Shown here one piece after another: positions 54,531 to 64,000 of a DNA stretch of 64,000 nt; positions within the stretch are counted from its first letter, which is position 1, and every line of letters starts with the position of its first letter. Source of the stretch: Malaya genurostris (lineage: Eukaryota; Arthropoda; Insecta; Diptera; Culicidae); the NCBI RefSeq assembly GCF_030247185.1, contig NC_080571.1:165947547-166011546 (forward strand). Reading direction: 5' to 3'. The position numbers and the translations under genes were made by a program. Below the pieces are notes generated by a model that made no database searches, was not told the origin of the DNA, and saw nothing but the letters and a program-made list of their open reading frames with translations.

Positions 54531-55370
54531 AAAAGGCACCCCATAGTAAAGTAAGTCTTATTCACGACAAAAACAACGGTGGAGAGCATTGCACAATAAC
54601 AGCCGTTCTAATGGCTCTAAAAGTTTTCTAAAGAACTATTAGGATTTGTTGTTCGCAAATCGTAGGGAAATATCCTCAGTTTACTGCAAATCAAGAATAG
54701 TTTGCTTAGATTTGTGCACTTTTCGCTGTGTGAAATTCACAGTAATCGAGATCAAGTGAAGCCTATTTTTTTGCAAAAAATGTTCCAGAGTTTAGTGTCG
54801 TAGAGAATTACGCAATTTGACTCTTCTGAATGCTGGAAAGGAATCCCTACAGCATATTGATAGTTTCCTTCAATAAAATATGCAAATCCGAAATGAAATT
54901 ATCGACATTAAAATTCTGTATGCGGCTATTTTTATAGCCGTTAGGACCGCCCATTAGTGAAAAAGCTACAAACGAAATCAGGTAGAAACAATTGGATTGT
55001 ATCGCAACTGCGAGCAGATGTGTTTTGTGTCGTCTGCACAACTAGTTTCGCTTTCGACAAGAGCGATTACGTCACAGCTGCCAGTCATTAGCATTGGGAA
55101 AAAACAACGGTGGAGAGCATTGCACAAGATCAGCCGTTCTAATGGCTCTAAAAGTTTTCTAAAGAACTATTAGGATTTGTTGTTTGCAAATCGTAGGGAA
55201 ATATCCTCAGTTCACTGCAAATCAAAAACAGTTTGCTTAGATTTGTGCACTTTGAAAAAGGGGAATGCGTGCATAATTCATACAATTGATATTCGGAAGT
55301 GTTAAGGAACATGTCAGTTGTTTTCGTATTCACGACATCTAGTTATGTCTCTGACATTACCCACCCGCCT
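54531..55370 (-). repeat. Family-B modules, inverted, partly duplicated
   Basis: The phrase CAACGGTGGAGAGCATTGCA begins two partially repeated inverted pieces (54569 and 55105), each continuing GTTCTAATGGCTCTAAAAG. The first is longer and includes the inverted TATA-like box and TTACGTCACAGCTG. The block ends with the inverted module start (TCTGACATTACCCACCCGCC). Confidence 0.75.
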
Positions 55371-56138
55371 TTTTCCTTTCTCATTTCAACGTTTTTAAAT
55401 TGTAGTATTTCGATGAGTTTTTGGTGTAATATATAAGAGAAAATGAAAAATATGAAAAGGGCATCATTACAGCACTAGGTAGATTTAAACAGGTTTCTCT
55501 ATTAAATGTACGTCAGGAAATTTATTCATCACATATTATTTTACATTTTTTTTCATTTTTTCGTGTAGTTTGGAAGCGAAAATAGTCAAGGAAAACCCAG
55601 TGCATTTACTGCACTTCATGAGAAAGATTATAAAATTAGGACCAAGTGGAATTCTTTCGCAGTCTCACATGGGAAAAAAGTTATCTTTGGAAGAATCGTG
55701 AAAGACACGCGTATAAAGTTAGTTTGCATCAAATCAAAATCATATTCTATTCAATTGAGTGAAGGATTCATTCAAAAATATAAACTTTGATTTTTGCATG
55801 ATAAACGAACCAGACATTCAGGATAGACAACAGCAACATCGATTTAAAAACGTAATGACGATTAAAACTACACGCGAATGTAAGATTTTTACCGAAAACG
55901 AAGAATTTGTAGTAAATGTTCTGTTCAAACCACCAGAAAATATAGAATAATCTAGAGTCAAAATTGTGAAATAATATGTAAATAATAAATTTCCTGACGT
56001 ACATCTAATAGAGAAACCTGTTTAAATCTACCTAGTGCTGTAATGATGCCCTTTTCATATTATTCATTTTTTCTATTATTACACCAAAAACTCATCGAAA
56101 TACTACAATTTAAAAAAGTTGAGATGAGAAAGGAAAAA
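55371..56138. mobile_element. Foldback element with ~153-bp terminal inverted repeats
   Basis: 55371-55524 and 55985-56138 are inverted copies with few differences (both carry GGGCATCATTACAGCACTAG or its complement). The ends read TTTTTCCTTTCTCAT. The 460-bp interior has no transposase motif but holds an exon-like open frame. No clear target duplication, because the flanks are themselves repeat junctions. Confidence 0.8.
55569..55950 (+). pseudogene. Exon-like cargo frame within the foldback element
   Basis: A pyrimidine-rich tract ending CATTTTTTCGTGTAG, a good 3' splice-site look-alike, precedes 74 open codons (55569-55790, starting FGSENSQGKPSAFTALHEKD and ending EGFIQKYKL). The adjoining phase, shifted by one base, continues with DFCMINEPDIQDRQQQHRF and ends FVVNVLFKPPENIE at 55950. 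Together this looks like the terminal exon of a host gene captured between inverted repeats and then frameshifted. I do not recognise the protein. It might instead be a remnant of the element's own gene. Confidence 0.4.
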
Positions 56139-57381
56139 ATCATTTTCTATGCCTACTTGTCCAAACCTGTCGCAGCTCGCTTCAGTCGCACCGACGACAT
56201 CGCACCATACCGATTCGCTCACGCGGTGCACTTTGCATACAGCGCGCGTATACAAAAAATCAAATATTTCAAAAACCCTATTTGAGCACATCAATTTTTT
56301 TTTTGATTATGAAAACCAATAACATATGCAACATTTTAGCATTTAACAGAGACAAAAATCGCGTGAAGAAGGTACTTTAATATCGATTTCTTTGGAAAAT
56401 TTAGGTAGAAATTTTAATAAAATTGAACATTTCTAAAAAATTTTTTCTTCATTCTATGCCAAAAATAGTTGTTTATCCATTTTCAAAGTTTCGTATAATT
56501 CGAAAGAGAGCTTGAGTTTCAGGAAGCATTACAATGAAAAGGTATATAAATGTTGATGTAACTAAAAATAGTATAAAAAATTCGAATGTCGACGAAATAT
56601 TTCACGAACATGTTCGTAGATAATAATACTACAAAACAATAACACTTATTGTAAAATCGGTTACATCGTGAAAAATGGGGGGGGGGGGGGACTTCAGAAA
56701 TTTTTACTCATAACGGAATTCGACATGATGATTGCCTTTTTTTCAAAGTTGTGGCTTCTTATCTCACTTTCAAAAAACGTCTGTAATTATCACTATACTT
56801 TTCTATTTGTAGACTTCGATGTCCATATGAATGCTCTTTTGAAGTAGTTTAATATGTAAGTAGTCTAATCTGCACCTTCCTGCGCCTTTTGATAATAGAC
56901 AAGTTAGAATTTTATTTAAAAAACATGAAAAATTGCTCTATATCATTAAACTGAAATGATAGCAGCATAGTATGTTTGAGAAAGTTGTGTAGTTTTTTAA
57001 GATGAAAAACTTTGTATAACATGAAAAACTAATATCAATTGAAAATATATGTGTTTTCTTACAAAAACTGGTTTTTGGACACCCTTTTTAGAAAATACAT
57101 TATATCATAATTACAATCAAGTTACGGGAATAGTACCTTCAGCAAACTAGTTTGAAATAACTTTTTGTATAACTTTGTCGAAGTAACTTAGCCCATATGT
57201 TGCCCCTGAGCTAAACTAAAATTTTTATCTCACTTTTAGGGGAATTAATCACATAAATAAAATTTGCCAAAAGATGGCGTCTATCATTCTGAGCAACTGT
57301 GCTGAAGATACTGTACCTCAAAAACCACGATCCTATGAGTTATCAATTAAGAGCGTGAAATTGCGCTTTTGAACCACTGTG
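56134..57381 (-). repeat. Right arm of the large palindrome
   Basis: Inverted match to the left arm (see 41586 and 46470). It includes a run of 14 G at 56677-56690, where the left arm has a shorter C run (near 47050), and ends CCACTGTG before the CAGCG repeat. Confidence 0.85.
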
Positions 57382-57386
57382 CAGCG

Positions 57387-57700
57387 GCCGGATCAACGAT
57401 TTCAGACGTAGATCATGTCATGTCTTATCTTGATCATATGTAGTTTTCCTCCACCAAGATCAAAGATGATCGAATCATCCAATGATTGTACTTACATGAA
57501 TCAAGAATCATTTTAGCTCAAAATCACTACCGATTTTGTGTGACGGAATATCAGTACCGATTTTGATTGATGTGATTTAAAGATCACTGGTTAACTGATC
57601 TTGAAAAGAGGAGATCAGAAGTGATCTTTATTGGCATAGATCACAAGCGATCTTCTTCTTGATGAGGTTTTGATCTTTATTTTCTCAGCCCTGTATGCTA
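57387..57700. other. GATC-rich spacer, nothing recognised
   Basis: Many GATC-containing words (for example AGTGATCTTTATTGGC and ACAAGCGATCTTC). It could be a small AT-rich MITE, but no terminal repeats are clear. The I-clade element's 5' UTR probably begins soon after. Confidence 0.35.
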
Positions 57701-58210
57701 CACTAAGGAAATATTACTACTTAGCCAAGGATGGCTTTTATCGTATCAAAGAACGCTCACCAGCAACTCTTCACACGATTGAATCAGTGCCATCAAAGAG
57801 AGACCGATATCATCGCAACAACAAAAACCCGGCATTCATTCGTATCCGAGCAGTCGTCCGCGATACACTTGTTGTTTTTTCGCTCCGTATCGGGACGATA
57901 TCGATTACAAAACCTCGAGTGCGAAGGTGTTTCCTTAGCAAGGGCTGGAGGAAACATTTTTTTTGTTCTCTTAGATCCAGTGGTTGATCGAGTGATAAAC
58001 ACCGGCAGCAGACAGACGCTTCAATAGCATCGGCACCAGCAGTGAGTGACTGGATCATCAAGGTCACGCGAGAGAAATAATCCAAGCAAAGGACCAACTC
58101 ACCCATCAGCTCAACAAACCATACCGGTGAAGTAGTTTTTTTCATTTTATATTTCAACTTTTTTCCTACTTCTCACTATCCTATCTATTTTTTCTATTTT
58201 CCTTGATAGT

Positions 58211-59624
58211 GTGGGAGACTTTGTTTCTCCTGCACAGAAAATATATCTTCCGATGAGGGGAACCTCGGGGAAGATGATAATAAACCTAGAGATGAGGAAC
58301 GTTTGGATGAATATCCTGATAGTGATACATCTGAAATGGATATCCCCGCTCCCCCTCTGGGAGAACCACCAATCCGTCGGAAGGTCTATCAGGATGACGG
58401 ATCGGATGGCCCGTGGGTGGTATACTTCCGGCCCATAGCTAAATCCCTCAGAGTCCTCAATATTGCTCGAGATCTGACTAAACACTACTCGGCAGTAAAA
58501 CACATGGACAAGGTATCTCCGAACAAACTGCGCGTTGTCGTGACTGATCTGAAACAAGCAAACGACATTGCTACCAATGAGATTTTCACGAGGGAATATC
58601 GCGTCTACGTACCTTCTCGGATGGTGGAGATCGACGGTGTGGTCCGCGAAGAAAGTTTAACTGTCGAAGATCTGTGGAAGGATGGGATTGGCCGCTTCAA
58701 AAATCCCGACCTTCAACCAGTGAAGATATTGGAGTGCAAGCAATTGCACTCTAAATCGACACAAGATGGAAAGTATCATCCATCAAACTCTTTTCGTGTG
58801 ACCTTCGCCGGTTCTGCACTTCCGAATTACGTTGTAGTGGGAGGGGTTCGTCTACCTGTTCGGTTGTATGTACCGAAAGTAATGCACTGCTCAAACTGCA
58901 AAAAAAAAATGGACATACGGCTCAAGTCTGTTGTAACAAACCACGATGTGGTAAATGTGGTGAGGGACACAGAGATGACTCCGGCAGGAAGTCAATCGAA
59001 AAGTGTATTTACTGTGGTGAGAATCCGCATGCTCTTTTTGAGTGCTCTAAATATAAGCAACTCGAGGAAAAGCTCAAGCGAACCGTGAGGGAGCATTCCA
59101 AACGATCTTACGCGGAAATCCTCAAACGAGCTACTCCACATATCTCTGACAACCCATTCGCTTTTTTGTCGACTGACGCTGATGTTTCAAATGACCCTGA
59201 CGAAGGACCTTCATCTGTTTAGCTAGGAACAAACAGGAAACGACCAATTATGTCCTCTCCTAAGCTTCCTCGCAAAGGTCTTAAAATACTAGAAACTAAA
59301 ATATTAAAACGGAACCAAAACAACAATGTCACAGAGCCGAAGCCAATACCTCCTGGGTTTCGAAAATCGAATTACAACCAGGAATTTCCAGCACTTCCAG
59401 GGACACTGAAAAACCCAAGTGATCCCAAAACACAACCAGAAAACCCGACAAACGTTGGATTACTGAAACTCTCTGATATCGTGGACTGGATATTAACAGC
59501 CTTCAATATAACTGATCCTCTTAAAAGTATTCTAACGGCTTTATTACCAACAGTAAGAACATTTTTAAAACAGTTGACTAAACAATGGCCCCTCCTTACA
59601 GTGATCGTATCTATCGATGGCTGA
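58211..59624 (+). pseudogene. I-clade ORF1 (gag) with frameshifts
   Basis: Begins near 58211, where GTG replaces an expected ATG (VGDFVSPAQK). After a shift near 58240 the main phase runs through SSDEGNLGEDDNKPRDEERL, PWVVYFRPIAKSLRVLNI and YRVYVPSRMVEIDGVVREES to CSNCKKK. An A-run of nine (58900-58908) breaks the phase in the first zinc knuckle. The knuckles continue out of phase (CGKCGEGH, CIYCGENPHALFEC). A TAG at 59220 precedes the C-terminal part (MSSPKLPRKGLKI, YNQEFPALPGT). Gag would bind element RNA. Confidence 0.85.
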
Positions 59625-60300
59625 AATACCTACAGAAATCGAGAATATGATCACTATACTCCAGTGGAATTGCAGAAGTATCATCCCAAAATGAGATTCT
59701 TTCAAATTTTTGATAAATTCGCGTAACTGCGACGTATTTTCATTGTGTGAAACATGGCTCACTTCAAATATAAACTTTGACTTCCACAATTTCAACATTA
59801 TACGCCTGGATCGAGGAGACTCCTATGGAGGGGTTCTTTTAGGGATGAAAAAGTGCTATTCATTTTATCGAATTAACCTCCCCTTGATCCCGGGCATTGA
59901 AGTTGTTGCTTGCCAAATCAGAATTAGAGGCAAAGATCTTTGTATAGCTTCTATCTACATACCTCCCAGAATCTCGATAGGGCATCGACGACTTGCAGAC
60001 ATCATGGAGCTTCTTCCCACTCCGCGGTAAGTTTTAGGAGACTTTAACTCGCATGGTACGGGGTGGGGCTGCCTATATGATGATAACCGTTCTTCGATAA
60101 TTTATGATCTGTGCGACAACTTCAATATGACAATTTTAAATACGGGTGAAATGACACGCAATCCAAGACTGCCAACCCGCTCTAGTGCGCTGGACTTATC
60201 CCTTTGCTCGACATCACTACAGCTAGATTGCAAGTGGAAGGTAATCCCTGATCCCCACGGTAGTGATCACTTGCCGATTTTGGTTTCAATATCCACTGGT
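59618..60300 (+). pseudogene. I-clade ORF2, endonuclease
   Basis: Start near 59618 (MAEIPTEIENMITILQWNCR). Motifs: ILQWNCRSI (asparagine), FSLCETWLTS (glutamate), GDFNSHGTGWGCLYDD, and PHGSDHLPILVSI (SDH). A TGA near 59692 and a TAA at 60028 interrupt the phase. Confidence 0.85.
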
Positions 60301-61944
60301 GCACAAACACCGACATCAGTCGATATGACATATGATCTCACGAAAAACATCGACTGGAATTCCTACTCGACCGCGGTATCCCAAGCTCTTGAAACGAAAC
60401 AACCAGATTCGCTTGAAGAAGAATACAAATCCCTAGCTGACTTGATCCTCAACGCCGCGATTCAAGCCAAGACCAAACGAGTACCCAAAACTACAATCAC
60501 TACGCGACCTTCAACCCCATGGTGGGATAAAGAGTGCTCGGAAATATATAAAACAAAATCACCCGCGTATAAAAAATTCGGGAACAGTGGCAAGCGCGAA
60601 GACTACGAAAAATATGCATCATTAGAAAAGACCATGAAAAAACTGATTAAAGCAAAAAAAAAAGGTTACTGGCGTCGGTTCGTCAATGAGCTATCTAGGG
60701 AAACATCGATAACCACTCTGTGGAATACAGCCCGTCGTATGAGAAATGCAACCACTAATAACGAATCCGTAGAATATTCAAATCGCTGGATATTTGACTT
60801 CGCCAAGAAAGTTTGCCCGGATTTTGTTCGGGAATCGAATACCTATCGCGTCGCGTCCTCTCGATACACTGAAAACGATACCCCCTTTACGATGACGGAG
60901 TTTTCTCTTGCCCTCTTATCGCGCAACAACAATGCCCCAGGGCGTGATAAAATTAAATTCAATTTGCTTAAAAATCTTCCCGATATCGCGAAAAAACGTC
61001 TGTTGAACTTGTTCAACATGTTCGTCGAACAGAACTTTGTTCCTCAAGACTGGAGACAAGGGAGGGTTATCGCTATTCAGAAACCGGACAAACCAGCCTC
61101 CAACCACAACTCGTATCGGCCGATTGCAATGCTTTCCTGTATTCGGAAACTGCTGGAAAAAATGATTCTGTTTCGTCTCGATGAATGGATGGAAACAAGT
61201 GGCTTGCTTTCAGATACACAATTTGGCTTCCGTAAAGGCAAAGGAACGAACGATTGCCTTGCGCTGCTTTCTACAGAAATTCAAATGGCATTCGCTCACA
61301 AGAAGCAAATGACATCAGTATTCTTGGACATAAAGGGGGCTTTTGATTCAGTTTCCATAAAAATTCTCTCGGAGAAGCTGCACAAGCATGGTCTTTCCCC
61401 ACTTTTCAACAATTTTTTGCACAACTTATTATCGGAAAAGCACATGTTTTTTACACATGAAGACTTGACGACCTCACGAATTAGTTACATGGACCTTCCC
61501 CAGGGCTCATGCCTCAGCCCCCTTCTTTATAACTTTTACGTCAATGACATCGATGAATGTCTTGAAAATTCTTGCACGTTAAGGCAACTTGCAGATGCTG
61601 GCGTGGTGTCTATTATAGGATCCAAGTCTACCGACCTGCAAGGACCATTACAAACTACCTTAGACACTTTGTCTACATGGGCTCTAAAGCTGGGTATCGA
61701 ATTCTCCACGGAGAAAACTGAGTTGGTAGTATTTTCCAGGAAGCGTGAACCTGCACAACTACAGCTTCAACTAATGGGTCAAACCATAGCTCAGGCCTTC
61801 ACATTCAAATACTTCGGAGTCTGGTTCGATTCCAAAGGTTCCTGGGGATGTCACATTAGGTATCTGAAACGAAAATGCCAAAAAAAAATCAACTTTCTAC
61901 GTACAGTGACCGGGACTTGGTGGGGAGCTCAACAGATCGTATGA
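60127..61944 (+). pseudogene. I-clade ORF2, reverse transcriptase with altered active site
   Basis: Open for 605 codons. It contains the endonuclease end (SDH), a linker TPWWDKECSEIYKTKSPAYK, then RT motifs: NNAPGRDKIKFNLLKNLP, SYRPIAMLSCIRKLLEKM, DTQFGFRKGKGTNDCLAL, SVFLDIKGAFDSVSI (motif A), DLPQGSCLSPLLYNFYVND (motif B), and LRQLADAGVVSIIG (motif C). In motif C the second aspartate of the usual ADD is alanine (codon GCT, 61597-61599). A frameshift near 61940 ends the frame; the thumb continues in the next. Confidence 0.9.
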
Positions 61945-61964
61945 GGCTGTACCAAACAACGATA

Positions 61965-63271
61965 TTGTCCGTTCAGCCGCGAAAATACACTTTATCAAGC
62001 TGGAGAGAGTCCAGTATCGTTGCTTGCGTATAGCCTTGGGTTGTATGCAGTCGACTCATACGGGGAGTCTCGAGGTACTGGCGGGAATTCTCCTGTTGAA
62101 AAACCGTTTGTGGGATCTCTCATATCGACAACTCATTCGATGTAGAGTCTTTAACCCGTTGGTTATCTATAACTTTGAACGGCTAGTCGAGCTTAATTCT
62201 CAGACCCGATTTATGACACTGTGCTTTGATTTCATGTCACGTAACAATAATTCTTCTTCCTACAATCCTCACAGTGTTCGTTTCTATGATACTTCTAATT
62301 CTACGGTGTTTTTCGACACATCCATGAAAGAAGATATTTATGGAATCCCGGATCACGTATGCCCTCAAGTGATCCAAAATATTTTTAATGACAAATTTAG
62401 AGAAGTCGACTGTAATAAAATGTTTTACACTGACGGATCACATTTCGACGGATCCACTGGCTTCGGTATTTTTAATGAAAATTTCACCGCCTCCTATAAA
62501 CTCAGTGATCCGGCTTCAGTTTACGTCGCAGAACTAGCTGCAATTCAGTATACCCTTGAGATCATTGAAACTTTGCCCACAGACCACTACTTCATTGTAT
62601 CGGACAGTCTCAGCTCTATTGAGGCTCTTCGCTTAGTGAAGCCTGGAAAGTACTCGCCGTATTTCATGGGGAAAATACGGAAGCAACTGAGTGCTTTATC
62701 TGAAAAATCATACCGGATTACCTTGGTTTGGGTCCCATCACATTGTTCCGTAAGGGGAAATGAGATGGCGGACTCACTGGCCAAGGTGGGCGCATTACAA
62801 GGCGAAACCTATGAAAGACCAATCTGCTTCAATGAATTTTTCAGTCGTTCTAGTCAAGAGGCACTCGTCAGCTGGCAAACCTCCTGGAATGATGGATATC
62901 TAGGACGGTGGTTACATTCCATTATACCGCAGGTATCGACGGGAGCTTGGTTCCGAGGGTTGGATGTGAACCGGGACTTTATTCGCACAATGTCAAGACT
63001 TATGTCAAACCACTCTTTGCTCAAAGCGCATCTTCATCGTGTTGGCCTTAGTGAGAGTAATCTTTGCGTTTGCGGAGACGGTTATCATGACATCGAGCAT
63101 GTTGTTTGGGTGTGCTCCGAGTATTGCGACATCAGACTCCAGCTAATTGATTCCCTTCGGGCCCGAGGTAGACCACCTTATGTTCCAGTCCGTGACGTTT
63201 TGGCAACCCGAGATCTCCTTTACATGACCTACCTCTATAACTTCCTCCAAGCTATAAACGTGCAAATCTAG
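61965..63271 (+). pseudogene. I-clade ORF2, thumb, RNase H and C-terminal zinc motif
   Basis: Shifted phase relative to the RT. The thumb end reads MRIALGCMQSTHTGSLEVLA. RNase H motifs are KMFYTDGSHFDGSTGFGIF, VYVAELAAIQYTLEII, YFIVSDSLSSIEAL and VPSHCSVRGNEMADSLAKVG (D-E-D-D set complete). The C-terminal CVCGDGYHDIEHVVWVC is the CCHC-like motif of the group. Stop at 63271. Confidence 0.9.
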
Positions 63272-63688
63272 TTCCCTCTCTTTCTCTTTCTTTCTTCTAC
63301 AATGGTCCTACCCCAAACGAACTAAATACTGGTCAAGCTGAATTGCTGTAAACCATCCATAAATGACAGACCAACATCAAAGTACACCAACAAAGCATCC
63401 GAGTTTAATATAGTCTCTTCCTCGTTACAATCTGGAGAACGTCGAGAATCCGGAAATGCAAAGTGTGTTTAAAAGATGAAAGCTATTAATGAATGATTTG
63501 TGATATCAAAATATGTTCAAAATCAATACAGTATAGGTCCCACCCTCCTGACACTCCTTTACTAACTCTAGGGGAGCAGGTCGCCCCATAATACTGCTTC
63601 CACTCTTTTCCACCTAACAACAAGACAATCGGCCACGTTAAGCTAACGCAAATGAGCCCAATAAAAATTTTATTATAAAAAAAAAACC

Positions 63689-64000
63689 CGGCATGACTCA
63701 TTTAACATAGAATAGACACCAGTGCGAGAGCGAATTTCTTTCGATGACATTTCTGAGAATCAAAGGTTAGCACGCTGCTGTGGGGATCCTCTCTGAAGCA
63801 ACAAACGGTTGCTTATTCTCGTTTCGCGATTCGATTCTGTACAGGTAGTTGATAATTGCAATAGAATCATTTTACTATTGCCGTTTATCAGGGTGGCAAG
63901 TGAATTAGCGATTTCAATTTCCCGGTTTTCCCGGTGCGCGAGACTAAAAATTCCCGGTTTTTTAACATGTCCAAAAAACATCGAGAGTTGAGAAACAACT
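63689..64000. other. Right-edge flank, probable repeat
   Basis: Contains repeated CCCGGTTTTCCCGGT / TTCCCGGTTTTTTAAC phrases, likely the end of another dispersed repeat running off the window. No coding frame. Confidence 0.4.

Larger units (their letters stand above)
41581..57386. mobile_element. Large palindromic Transib-like non-autonomous element (with nested insertions)
   Basis: The ends at 41586 (CACAGTGGTTCAAAAGCGCA) and 57381 are inverted copies and are flanked by the 5-bp direct repeat CAGCG (41581-41585 and 57382-57386). Transib elements have ends of CACWATG/CACAGTG type and 5-bp GC-rich target duplications, and CACAGTG is also the RAG signal heptamer. Inverted similarity extends inward about 1.2 kb: 41586-42140 plus 46470-47624 against 56134-57381. 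Removing the LOA and jockey insertions leaves about 7.3 kb. No transposase is visible. The superfamily call rests on termini and target length only. Confidence 0.6.
57700..63688 (+). mobile_element. I-clade non-LTR retrotransposon, near full length, inactive
   Basis: Plus-strand order: 5' UTR (from about 57700, boundary uncertain), ORF1 gag (58211-59624), ORF2 with endonuclease, RT and RNase H (59618-63271), and a 3' UTR ending in an AATAAA-like signal near 63660 and an A-rich tail near 63688. RNase H after RT and the gag type place it in the I clade (compare mosquito MosquI). Both ORFs are broken and the RT active site is altered. Confidence 0.85.

Noticed and set aside
58303..59088. TTG-initiated gag protein as a real start
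   Set aside because: The phase is open upstream to stops near 58207 and the likely ancestral start is at 58211 in another phase; TTG is just where the open frame was cut.

Overview
This is eukaryotic DNA: AT-rich, with no operon-like gene packing, saturated with transposable elements, and carrying splice-site-like, TATA-box and tRNA-like signals. The repertoire (a mosquito-type DD37E Tc1/mariner element, an LOA/Lian-like element, a Juan-like jockey, an RTE element resembling mosquito JAM1, R1-, I- and CR1/L2-type elements, a Ty3/gypsy element, and TTAA-specific non-autonomous elements) points to a dipteran, most likely a mosquito. I could not confirm the species. I found no intact single-copy host gene. 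Almost everything recognisable is a mobile element or its relic, nested to several levels.

Layout. 1-2.2 kb: a decayed RT fragment on the minus strand and part of a DD37E element. 2.2-8.8 kb: one copy of a dispersed repeat (family A) split by three insertions: a DD37E mariner element in a TA site, a 5'-truncated RTE fragment and a 5'-truncated CR1/L2-like element with a 480-codon RT frame. 9-11.5 kb: a deleted jockey relic and a deleted mariner relic. 11.5-21.4 kb: repeats, namely a promoter-rich family-B module, two more family-A copies, a direct-repeat block rich in TATCGATA motifs, a small TTAA MITE, and a ~2 kb TTAA-flanked element holding tRNA-like genes in inverted orientation. 21.4-37.9 kb: an RTE element interrupted by a Ty3/gypsy element on the minus strand (5' LTR at the right, 3' LTR at the left). 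Its 3' end plus the adjoining RTE sequence is tandemly duplicated as two apparently identical 3766-bp units. 37.9-41.4 kb: a deleted R1-type element (minus). 41.6-57.4 kb: a large palindromic element whose ends begin CACAGTGG and which has a 5-bp flanking repeat, as in the Transib superfamily. An LOA/Lian element (with a 75-bp target duplication) and a jockey element are nested in it, together with family-B modules, a histone-like relic and a ~770-bp foldback element. 57.7-63.7 kb: an I-clade element (plus), with gag, endonuclease, RT and RNase H all recognisable but inactivated.

How it works together. There is no pathway in the usual sense. The window is a record of successive transpositions. 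The order is readable because nested elements carry target duplications and because other family copies in the same window supply the empty sites. All autonomous elements seen are broken by stops, frameshifts, internal deletions or a catalytic substitution. The most informative points are the Transib-like palindrome, the identical 3.77-kb tandem duplication, the -1 frameshift heptamer at the gypsy gag/pol overlap, the 75-bp LOA target duplication and the foldback element with exon-like cargo.
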